Shown here in pieces: positions 9,806 through 18,329 of a DNA stretch of 64,000 bases. Numbering within the stretch: position 1 is the first letter of the stretch; each line of letters begins with the position of its first letter. A program made the translations under genes and the position numbers. Below the pieces are notes generated by a model. The model saw only the letters and a list, made by a program, of their open reading frames with translations, ran no database searches and had not been told where the DNA came from. The stretch is from an uncultured Asticcacaulis sp. (GTDB lineage Bacteria > Pseudomonadota > Alphaproteobacteria > Caulobacterales > Caulobacteraceae): positions 1 through 64,000 of the forward strand of contig CAKZJB010000082.1 in NCBI GenBank assembly GCA_936940865.1. The letters run 5' to 3'.

Positions 9806-10972
9806 TCAGCCTGCGCGTTCCTTGAGGAATTTTTCGCGCGCCGCCACGCCGGTGTCGGCGAAATCGGTGAAGACGCCATCCACGCCCATGCGGAAGACAT
9901 CGAGATATTCGGCGACCGCGTCGCCATTATAATATGGGTCGAGATAGGGCGCGTCGTTGCGCATGGTCCAGATATGGACCTTAAGCCCGCGCGCATGGGC
10001 ATTGTCGACGATCTCCTTGCGTACCACCGGTTGGGCCTTGCCGTCCGCACCCTTTTTGAAGGCCAGCAGATGGCGCTTCCACGGGGCGACGACCGCGGCG
10101 TATTTCGCCACCTCATCCAGGCCTTCCGGCGTCAGAAGGTCACCATAGGTCCCGGCCTTGCCCGCCAGCGTCCAGTCGTAAGGCCTGTCTGAAGGGGACT
10201 CGTACTGCATGGCGCCGGTGTCGGGGTCGGTGCCCGACCCATCGACCAGTTGCATCAGGCGGATGCCGGTCCTCGTCTTGAGATATTGCAGATTGCCCTG
10301 TTCGAACGACTGAATGAACACGGGCGACGACGCGCCTGTATAGCCCGCCTTCTTCAGCACATCGAGCAGGTGATCCTCGATGGGCAGGCCCAGCGACCGA
10401 TGGAAGCTCGGGAACTTGATCTCAGGATATATGCCGACCGTGCGGCCGGCTTTTTGGGCGCCGGCCTGGACGATATCGATCATCTCTTCCAGGGTCAGGA
10501 TCGGGTACTGGCCGTCGCGGCTGTGGTCGCGGCCCGGCATGACCTGTTTGCAACGCAGGGTCTTGAGTTCGGCCAGCGTAAAGTCGGCGACGAAGAAGTC
10601 GGTGATCTCCAAACCGCCGGCGAATTTCACCGTGCGTTTGCGCGAGGCGAATTCCGGATGCGCCAGGATGTCGGTCGAATCGGTCAGGACCGGATCGTGG
10701 CGCGTCACCAGGTGTCCGTCCTTCGTCGCCACCACGTCGGGTTCGACGAAATCGGCGCCCAGCCGGATCGCTTCTTCGTATGACCCTTGCGTGTGCTCGG
10801 GCATGTAGCCGGGTGCGCCGCGGTGACCGATGATCAGCGGCGATTTGAATGGGTCTGCGGCAGCGGCATGGCTCATGCGGGCGGCGGCCAAGGGGCTCAA
10901 CGAAAGGGCTGCAAGCGACGCCGCACCGGTAAAGAAACCGCGACGGCCGATGGAGGAAGCGTGTGTCATCAT
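9806..10972 (-). CDS. glpQ: Secreted glycerophosphodiester phosphodiesterase (GlpQ type)
   Basis: Hydrolyses glycerophosphodiesters to glycerol 3-phosphate and an alcohol, in the periplasm. The start at 10972 gives a Tat-type leader (SIGRRGFFTGAASLAAL, twin arginine then a hydrophobic stretch). The GDPD catalytic blocks are clear: IIGHRGAPGYMPEHT near residue 50 with the catalytic His, FVEPDVVATKDGHLVTRHDP with metal-binding Glu and Asp and the second His, and the late block GVDGVFTDFADTG. At 388 aa before processing it is normal for GlpQ rather than cytosolic UgpQ. The track start at 11026 adds residues in front of the Tat motif and is unlikely. The gene is monocistronic, with a terminator downstream. 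Confidence 0.9.
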   Translation of the reverse strand: MMTHASSIGRRGFFTGAASLAALSLSPLAAARMSHAAAADPFKSPLIIGHRGAPGYMPEHTQGSYEEAIRLGADFVEPDVVATKDGHLVTRHDPVLTDSTDILAHPEFASRKRTVKFAGGLEITDFFVADFTLAELKTLRCKQVMPGRDHSRDGQYPILTLEEMIDIVQAGAQKAGRTVGIYPEIKFPSFHRSLGLPIEDHLLDVLKKAGYTGASSPVFIQSFEQGNLQYLKTRTGIRLMQLVDGSGTDPDTGAMQYESPSDRPYDWTLAGKAGTYGDLLTPEGLDEVAKYAAVVAPWKRHLLAFKKGADGKAQPVVRKEIVDNAHARGLKVHIWTMRNDAPYLDPYYNGDAVAEYLDVFRMGVDGVFTDFADTGVAAREKFLKERAG

Positions 10973-11329
10973 GCCTGCGGCATAGCGGTAATTCAAGACA
11001 GTTTGACCAAGCTTCCGCGACAGCAATATGTCACGAAAATCCTTTCTCCATAAGGGAATTGTTGCAGAATCCGTCCGTCCTGATCCCGACCTTCAAGCTG
11101 CACGCCGGCGACCGCTTTTGAATGGCCATTTTCAGGCAAGCCGGGCCGGAGACGCTCAGCCTCCGCTGGCGACAGGGGGAACCTGTCGAGACGGTCTTGC
11201 CGGCATTTATCCATTCGGGGTGCAATCGATCCAGGCGCTTCAGAGCGTTTTCGACAAGATCGCCCACTGTTGGAAGGCATGGCATCCTGAAGGTCTGGTC
11301 CAATGGCAAAGCCGGTTAGGGCACTGATG
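10973..11329. other. Non-coding region between glpQ and the ABC transporter promoter
   Basis: About 360 bases with several short overlapping ORFs on both strands (for example 92 and 99 codons), none with a convincing Shine-Dalgarno sequence, signal peptide or recognisable family. It must contain the glpQ promoter on the minus strand. I see no repeat or tRNA-like fold. Confidence 0.5.
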
Positions 11330-11388
11330 TATACGAAGGTATATCGGCGCGGTTCGTCCTTGACTTGGTTATACCGCGGCCTCTAAGG
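11330..11388 (+). promoter_or_regulatory. Promoter module A with TATAC-N4-GTATA dyad
   Basis: A perfect dyad TATAC-GAAG-GTATA (11330-11343) is followed by CTTGAC (11359-11364), 15 nt, then CCTCTAAGG (11380-11388). The same arrangement recurs before mgtC at 19684-19743 with the same 15-nt spacing. CTTGAC fits a -35 element and CTCTAA or CTAAGG a -10-like element. The dyad centre would lie about 57 bases upstream of transcription start, where class I activators bind. The LuxR-type (GerE) domain of the FixJ-like regulator in this window is a natural candidate to bind it. Confidence 0.62.
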
Positions 11389-11394
11389 GGCGAT

Positions 11395-11554
11395 TGTCGG
11401 GGGCGCACAACGCCACCTGACACTTTCAAGGAACTCCAAACCCTCATGTCCGGCGACAGTAGTCGATCACGTCAGCCGCAACGGGCACGACAGTAGGCCT
11501 TCCACCGCTGGCTTACCTGTCGCCCCCGAACCGGCGTCAACGTCAAGGTAAGCC
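11395..11554 (+). other. Untranslated leader of the ABC transporter operon with long-range stem
   Basis: About 160 nt separate the promoter from the permease start. TCGGGGGCG at 11397-11405 is perfectly complementary to CGCCCCCGA at 11521-11529, so the leader can close a loop of about 115 nt ending 25 nt before the start codon. Its first bases (TTGTCGG) and an internal segment (GGAACTCCAAACCC...GTCCG) resemble the mgtC leader. I do not recognise it as a known riboswitch class. Confidence 0.45.
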
Positions 11555-13309
11555 ATGGTCTTCTTTCTCGAGGATGCCAAGGGTGCGCGCCCGCTTGCGC
11601 GTTTCCTGCCCGGAAACATCCGGTTCGCGTGGGCGGATGTCGCCGCGTTCATCCTGCTCGCCGGTGTCTCGGTGCTCGTCTTTCACGGTGCGGAACAGAT
11701 GGGGCTGCCGCTGTCCCAACTGCAGACATCCCCGATCAGTCTCGATCCCGTCCATCTGCCGGAATACGCCCTTCGCACGACGTTGCGGATGTTCGCGGCC
11801 CTTGGCGCCTCGCTGATGTTTACATTTGTCGTGGCGACGCTGGCAGCGCGCAGCCGCAAGGCAGAGATGATCATCGTGCCGGCGCTCGACATCCTGCAAT
11901 CGGTGCCGGTCCTGGGGTTTCTGACCTTTACCGTGACCATGTTCATGGGGCTGTTTCCAGGCAGCCAGTTGGGCGCCGAATGCGCGGCCATATTCGCCAT
12001 CTTCACCGCCCAGGCCTGGAACATGGCCTTCAGCTTCTATCAAAGCCTGAAGACGCTCCCCAGCGATCTTGACGAGGTCACCCGCAATTTCGGCTTTTCG
12101 CCCTGGCGCCGCTTTATCCGACTTGAACTGCCGTTTGCTACACCGAGCCTGGTGTGGAACATGATGATGTCGATGTCGGGCGGCTGGTTCTTCGTCGTCG
12201 CGTCCGAAGCCATCACCGTCGGCCACACGTCGATCGCCTTGCCAGGCATCGGCTCATGGCTGGCGCTCGCGATCCAGCATCAGGACATGGGTGCCGTGAC
12301 CTGGGGCGTCACTGCCATGGCCATCGTCATCCTGCTCTACGATCAGTTCTTCTTCCGCCCGGTCATCGCCTGGGCCGACAAGTTCCGTTTTGAGCAAACC
12401 GCCTCGCAGGAAACACCGAAGTCGTGGCTGTATGACCTCATTCACCGCACGCGCTTCCTGCGCCGGGCGTTCAGCCTCCTGACCGTACCCGTAAAGAAGC
12501 TGGCCGCTATCAAATGGTCGAAGCTGCCGCCGGCGCCGGAGGTGCGCATTCCGGCAGAAGCCAATCGCGCCATCGACATCCTGTGGATCGTGCTGGTGGT
12601 TGCCGCCTGCGCCTTCAGTGTGTGGGAACTGGTCCACTACATTGCGAGGAGCCTGACCTGGGGTGACCTCCGCGCGGTCGCCGCCATGGGCCTGGCCACC
12701 CTGGTCCGCGTGGCGATCCTGATCGCCCTGGCCAGCGTGATCTGGGTGCCGATAGGCGTATGGATCGGATTGCGCCCGGCCTGGGCCGAGCGGCTGCAAC
12801 CGGTCGCCCAGTTCCTGGCCGCCTTTCCGGCCAATGTCCTGTTTCCCGTGGTCGCCATGATCATCGTCGGGCTGAGGCTCGATCCGAACATCTGGCTGTC
12901 GCCGCTGATGATCCTCGGCACCCAGTGGTACATCCTGTTCAATGTCATCGCCGGAGCCAGCGCCATTCCGGGCGACATGAAGGAAGTGTCGCGCATGTTC
13001 GGTCTGAAGGGCTGGCAGTGGTGGCGCCAGGTCGCGCTGCCGGCGGTCTTTCCTTATTATGTCACCGGCGCTCTGACGGCATCCGGCGGCTCGTGGAACG
13101 CCTCGATCGTCGCGGAGGCCGTCGATTGGGGCCGGACGCACCTGGAGGCTTTCGGGCTCGGCGCCTACATCGCCCGCGCCACGGCGGCCGGCAATTATCC
13201 CCGCGTCGCACTCGGCATCGCCGTCATGAGCATCTTCGTCATCGGTTTCAACCGCACGGTCTGGCGGCCGCTCTACGGCTATGCCGAACGCCGCCTGCGC
13301 ATCAATTAA
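11555..13309 (+). CDS. ABC transporter permease, two fused membrane domains (NitT/TauT-like)
   Basis: Inner-membrane subunit of an ABC importer-type system. Its 584 aa contain two BPD_transp_1 (type I importer) domains, about residues 1-265 and 340-584, each with around six hydrophobic segments. Each has a coupling-helix (EAA-like) motif: NFGFSPWRRFIRLELPFATP in the first and MFGLKGWQWWRQVALPAVFP in the second. Such proteins are usually annotated as nitrate/sulfonate/bicarbonate permeases, but here there is no substrate-binding protein gene in the operon. The next gene, 12 nt downstream, is the cognate ATPase. The substrate is unknown; the context (porin, CorA, MgtC) points to small-solute or ion-related physiology. 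Confidence 0.85.
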   Translation: MVFFLEDAKGARPLARFLPGNIRFAWADVAAFILLAGVSVLVFHGAEQMGLPLSQLQTSPISLDPVHLPEYALRTTLRMFAALGASLMFTFVVATLAARSRKAEMIIVPALDILQSVPVLGFLTFTVTMFMGLFPGSQLGAECAAIFAIFTAQAWNMAFSFYQSLKTLPSDLDEVTRNFGFSPWRRFIRLELPFATPSLVWNMMMSMSGGWFFVVASEAITVGHTSIALPGIGSWLALAIQHQDMGAVTWGVTAMAIVILLYDQFFFRPVIAWADKFRFEQTASQETPKSWLYDLIHRTRFLRRAFSLLTVPVKKLAAIKWSKLPPAPEVRIPAEANRAIDILWIVLVVAACAFSVWELVHYIARSLTWGDLRAVAAMGLATLVRVAILIALASVIWVPIGVWIGLRPAWAERLQPVAQFLAAFPANVLFPVVAMIIVGLRLDPNIWLSPLMILGTQWYILFNVIAGASAIPGDMKEVSRMFGLKGWQWWRQVALPAVFPYYVTGALTASGGSWNASIVAEAVDWGRTHLEAFGLGAYIARATAAGNYPRVALGIAVMSIFVIGFNRTVWRPLYGYAERRLRIN

Positions 13310-13321
13310 GGGAGACAGACC

Positions 13322-14629
13322 ATGCCCCTCGATCTCCAACCCCGCACACTGTGCGATGTCCGCAAGGTCCGTCACGTCTATGGCAAGTCCGGCGGCAAGG
13401 ACCTGCTGGTGCTCGACGATGTCAATCTGACGCTCAAGGAAAACGAGATCGTCGGCCTGCTGGGGCGCTCGGGCTCCGGCAAGTCGACCCTGCTGCGCTC
13501 GATCGCCGGCCTGATCAAGCCGACCGAGGGCATGGTTGGTTTTCCGCATCCGATCGGCGAGAAATCGGCGACCGTCTCCATGGTCTTCCAGACCTTTGCT
13601 CTCTTTCCCTGGCTGACCGTTCTGGAAAATGTCGAGGTCGGTCTGGAAGCACAAAGGGTCGATAAGGAAACCCGGCGCAAGAAAGCCCTGGCGGCCATCG
13701 ACCTGATCGGCCTTGACGGCTTCGAAAATGCTTATCCCAAGGAGTTGTCGGGCGGCATGCGGCAGCGCGTCGGCCTGGCGCGTGCCCTGGTGGTCGATCC
13801 GTCGATTCTGCTGATGGACGAGCCGTTTTCCGCGCTCGACGTGTTGACCGCCGAGACCCTGCGGACCGACCTGCTCGACCTGTGGTACGAAGGCCGGATG
13901 CCGATCAAGTCTATCCTGATCGTCACCCACAATATCGAGGAAGCGGTTCTGCTTTGCGACCGCATCCTGGTCTTTTCATCAAATCCGGGCCGCATCGTCG
14001 CGGAAATCAAGGTCGACATGCCGCAGCCGCGCAACCGCCAGGCGCCGGCCTTCCGGGCGATGGTCGACGACATCTATCGGCGCATGACGCAGAAGAAGGC
14101 GGGGGACCAGCCGAAAGACGGCTTGTTCCCGGGGATGGGCATCGGCATGGCCCTGCCGCAGGTTTCCACCAATACGCTGGCCGGCCTTATGGAGGCCGTC
14201 GCGGCCCCTCCCTATGAGGGCACCGCCGATCTGGCGGCGCTGGCGCACGAGACACAGTACGAAGCCGACGAGCTCTTCCCGGTCGCCGAAGTGCTGCAAC
14301 TGTTCCGTTTTGCCGAGTTGGAAGGCGGGCAACTGACGCTGACTCCGGAGGCGCGTCGCTTTGTCGACGCCGACGTGGATGGCCGCAAGCGCCTGTTTGC
14401 CCAGCATTTCCTGAACTATGTGCCCCTCGCGGCCCATATCCGCCGCGTGCTCGACGACCGGCCCGGCAAGGTCGCGCCCGCCAGACGCTTCCGGGATGAG
14501 ATCGAGGACCTGATGTCCGAGGACTACGCGGAGCAGACACTGAAGACGATCATCCAGTGGGGCCGGTATGCGGAAGTCTTTGCCTTTGACGAGGCGGCCG
14601 ACCAGTTCAGTCTGGAAAACCCGGAATAG
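13322..14629 (+). CDS. ABC transporter ATP-binding protein with C-terminal AAA-associated domain
   Basis: Energises the fused permease upstream. The ABC core occupies about residues 1-255, with Walker A GRSGSGKST, the Q-loop in VFQTFALFPWLTV, signature LSGGMRQRVGLARAL, Walker B ILLMDEPFSALD and the H-loop in IVTHNIEEA. Residues from about 275 to 435 form a second domain typical of the AAA-associated C-terminal family found on some NitT/TauT-like ATPases; its helical, winged-helix-like look suggests a regulatory or ligand-sensing role (inference). The protein is 435 aa, well beyond the roughly 260 aa of a plain TauB/SsuB. The porin follows after 104 nt with no visible terminator. Confidence 0.88.
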   Translation: MPLDLQPRTLCDVRKVRHVYGKSGGKDLLVLDDVNLTLKENEIVGLLGRSGSGKSTLLRSIAGLIKPTEGMVGFPHPIGEKSATVSMVFQTFALFPWLTVLENVEVGLEAQRVDKETRRKKALAAIDLIGLDGFENAYPKELSGGMRQRVGLARALVVDPSILLMDEPFSALDVLTAETLRTDLLDLWYEGRMPIKSILIVTHNIEEAVLLCDRILVFSSNPGRIVAEIKVDMPQPRNRQAPAFRAMVDDIYRRMTQKKAGDQPKDGLFPGMGIGMALPQVSTNTLAGLMEAVAAPPYEGTADLAALAHETQYEADELFPVAEVLQLFRFAELEGGQLTLTPEARRFVDADVDGRKRLFAQHFLNYVPLAAHIRRVLDDRPGKVAPARRFRDEIEDLMSEDYAEQTLKTIIQWGRYAEVFAFDEAADQFSLENPE

Positions 14630-14733
14630 CCCGTCCGGTTCCACGCCATTCAACTGTAAAACTCGGACGATGAACCCTCCTGCACCTGGATAGGGCAAGG
14701 ATGAGGCGCGTCATATCAGAGCCGGAGGCTGCC

Positions 14734-15882
14734 ATGGATGTTCACCCTGCCATCGCCCATCGCGTAATTACCGGAGTCGCTCTGGTAATGTCTGGCGGCT
14801 TTGCCATCACTGGCGACGCGAGGGCTGACGACGGCATTTTTTCGGTTACTCCCGCCCTCACGATAGACGTGCTCGACAATATGTCGGGCGGGCGCCGGAC
14901 GGGGGCAAGGACGATGTACAACCTCGACCTGACCGCCTCCTGGAAGGGGGAAAGAGGTTGGGAGGCGTGGGGCTATGTCCTGGTCGATGGCAATGGTGGG
15001 TTTTCCAATCGGTACAGTGGTGATCTGCAAACCTTGTCCAACATCGACGCCGTTCCGGCAACGCGGTTGTTCGAGGCATGGGCACGATATACGTCAGCCG
15101 ATACCCGGTGGCGAACGACGCTCGGCGTCATCAATCTGAACGCCGTCTTCGATACTCAACCTGTCGGTGGGGTGTTCCTGAATTCCTCGGACGGGATCGG
15201 TCCGGACTATTCGCAATCCGGGCCGCCCATCTTTCCAGTGACAGGGTTGGGCGCCGTCGCCGAATGGCGAATGACCTGGCGCACGACATTGCGCGCAAGC
15301 GTTTCCGATGGTGTTCCCGGAGATCCCGAACATCCCAAGGCGTTCGCGGCCTTGCACCTTCGCAAGGCCGAAGGATTGCATCGGGTTGTCGAGCTGGAGC
15401 ACCATTTCGACAACGGTTTCCTGAAGCTTGGTCATTGGGACTATACAGTCGCCGGCGAGCGCTGGAACGACAAAGGCCCGGGCATCAGACAGGGAAGCTA
15501 TGCGCAGTTTGGGTGGTACCTGATCAAAGAGGTCGCTGATGCCAGTCAGGGATTGCAGGGCTGGGTACGCGTAGGCAATGCCAACGGCGATGTGTTCAAA
15601 CTCGACCAGTATGTCGGCGGGGGGCTCGTCTACACCGGATTTTTTGCCGGACACGACAACGACCAGATGGGATTGGCCGTAATGCAGGCGCGCCTGGGCC
15701 AGCCCTATCGTGCCTTCGCGGGCGCGCCGCGCGCAACTGAGACTGCCGTCGAAATGACCTACAAAATGGTGGTCGGCGACCACGTCATCGTTCAGCCGGA
15801 CATGCAATATATCCGCAATCCCGGCGGCGAAGGCGCGTTGAAGGATGCGCTTGTCCTTGGCGTACGCCTGCGCGTCCAGTGA
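14734..15882 (+). CDS. OprB-family carbohydrate-selective porin
   Basis: Outer-membrane beta-barrel of 382 aa with a signal peptide ending in GDARA before DDGIFSV. Family features include LTASWKGERGWEAWGYV, the block FEAWARYTSADTRWRTTLGVINLNAVFD, a central GLGAVAEWRM segment, and the late GQPYRAFAGAPRATETAVEMTYK leading to a terminal strand LVLGVRLRVQ. I start at 14734, with GGAGG six bases upstream, rather than the ATG at 14701, which would put charged residues before the leader. It follows the ABC ATPase on the same strand and would give the transporter an outer-membrane route. Family members conduct sugars, but broader anion or solute specificity is known, so substrate stays open. Confidence 0.85.
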   Translation: MDVHPAIAHRVITGVALVMSGGFAITGDARADDGIFSVTPALTIDVLDNMSGGRRTGARTMYNLDLTASWKGERGWEAWGYVLVDGNGGFSNRYSGDLQTLSNIDAVPATRLFEAWARYTSADTRWRTTLGVINLNAVFDTQPVGGVFLNSSDGIGPDYSQSGPPIFPVTGLGAVAEWRMTWRTTLRASVSDGVPGDPEHPKAFAALHLRKAEGLHRVVELEHHFDNGFLKLGHWDYTVAGERWNDKGPGIRQGSYAQFGWYLIKEVADASQGLQGWVRVGNANGDVFKLDQYVGGGLVYTGFFAGHDNDQMGLAVMQARLGQPYRAFAGAPRATETAVEMTYKMVVGDHVIVQPDMQYIRNPGGEGALKDALVLGVRLRVQ

Positions 15883-15885
15883 CGA

Positions 15886-16818
15886 TTATTTATATGATTT
15901 GTCAGGGAGGTGCAGATGCGCATCAGCGTCCGCCAACCCAAGGGAAAGCTGTACCTGGAGCCGTTCGCGCAGACCCTGACTGCATGGCGTCAACGGCAAC
16001 CGCAGGCCGTCCTCCAACACCCCGCGCAAAGCCAGCGCGGCTTTGACCGGCGCGGGATTAGGCTCATCGAACAAGAGCTCCGTCAACGGCAGGAGATGCG
16101 ACCAGATAGCCTCCGATGCGCCGCCGCGGTCATGACGAACGGCTTCGTATAGCGCGACGAAGGCTTCGGGGACAACATTGGCCGATGCGCCGACAACGCC
16201 CTCGACGCCAAGCTTCAGCGCACTCAGCGACCACGCATCATCGCCACAGAAGACCGATAGGCCGGGAATGTCGATCAAATCCTTCAGCCGCCGGGCCGAC
16301 AGACCACAGGCCTTGATCGCCGGGAAACAGCCGCTGGCGGCAAGTTTGGCGATAAATTCGGTCCGTAGCGTCACACCGGTGCGCGCGGGAATATCGTAGA
16401 GCATGACGGGCGTATCGCAGGCTTCAGCGATCGTCATGAAATGCCGGTGCAATCCCTCCTCGGAGGGGCGGACATAGGCCGGTGCGGGTAACAGGTGGCC
16501 TGTGACGGGCCATTGCCCGATCTCGCGCCGTTCAGCGATCATTTTCGCCGTGTTCGAACCTTCAAGAGCCAGGACGATCGGTAGATCACCAGCGGCGGCC
16601 GTGAAAACGGTATCAAGGAAACGCGCTTTTTCATAAGCCGAAAGCGCCGGGCCTTCGCCCGTGGTGCCGCAAGCCACCAGACCGTGAACACCACTGCGGC
16701 AAAGACCGCGGACAAGGTTAGCGGCAGCGCCATGATCGATTTCTCCATGACTGAAAGGTGTAACAATCGGAACCCAGATGCCGGGCCGAAAGGGCTTAGA
16801 GGCAGGGGCGGCATTCAT
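15886..16818 (-). CDS. Dihydrodipicolinate synthase / N-acetylneuraminate lyase family protein
   Basis: A 310-aa class I aldolase of the DapA/NanA superfamily. It has the pyruvate-binding GTTGEGPALSAYEK block near residue 48, the tyrosine in MLYDIPARTG near 138, and the Schiff-base lysine in PAIKACG near 166. The 310-aa start at 16818 lies two bases after the stop of the upstream 95-aa gene; the track start at 17019 runs through that gene and is wrong. IKACG instead of the canonical IKEAT and the isolated context make an accessory aldolase (for example for a sugar acid) as likely as lysine biosynthesis. Its stop lies three bases from the convergent porin stop. Confidence 0.82.
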   Translation of the reverse strand: MNAAPASKPFRPGIWVPIVTPFSHGEIDHGAAANLVRGLCRSGVHGLVACGTTGEGPALSAYEKARFLDTVFTAAAGDLPIVLALEGSNTAKMIAERREIGQWPVTGHLLPAPAYVRPSEEGLHRHFMTIAEACDTPVMLYDIPARTGVTLRTEFIAKLAASGCFPAIKACGLSARRLKDLIDIPGLSVFCGDDAWSLSALKLGVEGVVGASANVVPEAFVALYEAVRHDRGGASEAIWSHLLPLTELLFDEPNPAPVKAALALRGVLEDGLRLPLTPCSQGLRERLQVQLSLGLADADAHLHLPDKSYK

Positions 16819-16820
16819 GA

Positions 16821-17108
16821 TCAGGCCGCCTGTTGGCAGGGCGCGCCTAACGGCTCCCACTGCAGAGCCCTGACCGCGCCGAACTCGGCGGCCGGCAGGC
16901 CGGAGATCAAGGCATGGATCGCCAGGCCGTAGGCGATGGCGGCGACCGTCACCCAAAGGCGGGCTTCGTGATGATCCGGAAGGAGTTCCAGCGCGATGGA
17001 CTGGATCTTCGCGCCGCACTCGGCACGAAGGAGCGATTGCGCCTGCTGGCTCAGGTCTTCGCTAATGGTGACGGGAAAGCGGACAATACTGGAAGGATCT
17101 TCTGACAT
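16821..17108 (-). CDS. Hypothetical 95-aa protein upstream of the DHDPS-family gene
   Basis: I do not recognise the family. The N-terminal half is polar (VRFPVTISEDLSQQAQSLLRAECGAKIQ) and the central part is moderately hydrophobic (ARLWVTVAAIAYGLAIHALISGL), which could be one amphipathic or membrane-associated helix. AGGA nine bases upstream of the ATG and the 2-nt gap to the aldolase gene support it as a real first gene of a two-gene operon. It reads divergently from corA across a 247-bp region. Confidence 0.6.
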   Translation of the reverse strand: MSEDPSSIVRFPVTISEDLSQQAQSLLRAECGAKIQSIALELLPDHHEARLWVTVAAIAYGLAIHALISGLPAAEFGAVRALQWEPLGAPCQQAA

Positions 17109-17355
17109 TGCAAACCATCCTGAAAGGACGGCATCTTCCTACCAGGAAGGGCGTATAGCGGGTGTATGAAGTCGTGAAGCGGCCGTATCGTTTTCGTATA
17201 GGCTTCCGGACAACGATTTTGAACGGTGCACGGAGAGCGGATAGGTTTCAGAATTTGGAAATGAGCGCCGTACGATTGATCTGAATCGGTGCAAGTCGGT
17301 ATAGAGTGGATTGCGCTCTTGAAGGCGATCTCTCCAAGCATAATCCGTTGAGGCC

Positions 17356-18324
17356 ATGACTGTAATTGCCGCTTTCCTTTACCGCAATGGCCAGCGTGTC
17401 CGTGAAATCGCTATCGACGAAACGGTCGAATGCCCCCAAGACAAATCCGAATTCGTATGGATCGGCATAGCCGACCCGACCGAAGCGGAAATGCAGACTC
17501 TGAAAGACACCTACGGCCTGCATCCTTTAGCCGTCGAGGATGCGCTCAAGGCGAGGCAATTGCCGAAAATCGATATTTACGGCGATCAGCTATTCGTCGT
17601 CGCCCGTACAGCCCGTCTCGAGGACGGCAAGATAGCGTACGGCCAGACGGCCATGTTCGTCGGACACAGCCATATCATCAGCGTCCGCCTTGGTTCGGCG
17701 CGCGGCCATACCGGACTCCGCCGGGAACTGGAGGCCAACCCCACGCAGTTGAGCCACGGGGTCGACTACGTCCTTCACGCCATTCTCGACTTCATCGTCG
17801 ATGGGTACCTGCCGATTGTTGAAAACATCGAGGAGGAGGTGCTGGAGATGGAGCAGCGCACGGTCGATAATTTCCTGGGCCGAAGCGAGATTACGCGTAT
17901 TTTTGGTCTCAGGCGCGAACTGATCCGCTTCCAACACGTCCTGGCTCCGATGAGCGAAGTCGCCAATAAACTGGTTCGTGCCGACCTGCCGGGGATCGAT
18001 GCGGAAGTGCGACCCTATTTCAACGACGTCCTCGATCACGTGCGGCGCGTGCAGGCCATGGTCGACGACCTGCGCGAAGTGCTGGCCTCGGTGTTTGAGT
18101 TCAGCAACCTGCTGGAACAGCAGCGAACGGGCGCCATCACCCGCCAGCTGGCGGCCTGGGCTGCCATCCTGGCAGTACCCACGGCGATAGCCGGCATCTA
18201 TGGCATGAATTTCGAGCATATGCCGGAACTGAAAACGACTTACGGCTACTTCGTCGTGCTGGCTGTGATCCTCGTGATCTGCGCCCTCCTGTACGTGCGA
18301 TTTAAGCGCCTGCGCTGGTTGTAG
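17356..18324 (+). CDS. corA: CorA-type magnesium/cobalt channel
   Basis: A 322-aa pentameric divalent-cation channel of the inner membrane. A long cytoplasmic domain (about residues 1-265) is followed by two C-terminal transmembrane helices. The first ends in the signature YGMNFEHMPEL, whose GMN motif forms the selectivity filter. The C-terminus KRLRWL is basic, as in the family. The start ATG has no strong Shine-Dalgarno sequence. A phytase-like gene follows five bases after the stop, so the two are almost certainly co-transcribed. With mgtC nearby it points to magnesium or general cation homeostasis for this region. Confidence 0.95.
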   Translation: MTVIAAFLYRNGQRVREIAIDETVECPQDKSEFVWIGIADPTEAEMQTLKDTYGLHPLAVEDALKARQLPKIDIYGDQLFVVARTARLEDGKIAYGQTAMFVGHSHIISVRLGSARGHTGLRRELEANPTQLSHGVDYVLHAILDFIVDGYLPIVENIEEEVLEMEQRTVDNFLGRSEITRIFGLRRELIRFQHVLAPMSEVANKLVRADLPGIDAEVRPYFNDVLDHVRRVQAMVDDLREVLASVFEFSNLLEQQRTGAITRQLAAWAAILAVPTAIAGIYGMNFEHMPELKTTYGYFVVLAVILVICALLYVRFKRLRWL

Positions 18325-18329
18325 GCAGC

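Noticed and set aside
12254-13930. 558-codon minus-strand ORF
   Set aside because: Antisense to the clearly supported ABC permease and ATPase; Gln/Arg/Asp-rich low-complexity product.
17281-17355. Possible third copy of the shared promoter module before corA
   Set aside because: It has GGTATA and CTTGAA at similar spacing, but the left dyad arm is missing and CCTCTAAGG is not at the right distance, so it is only a weak resemblance.
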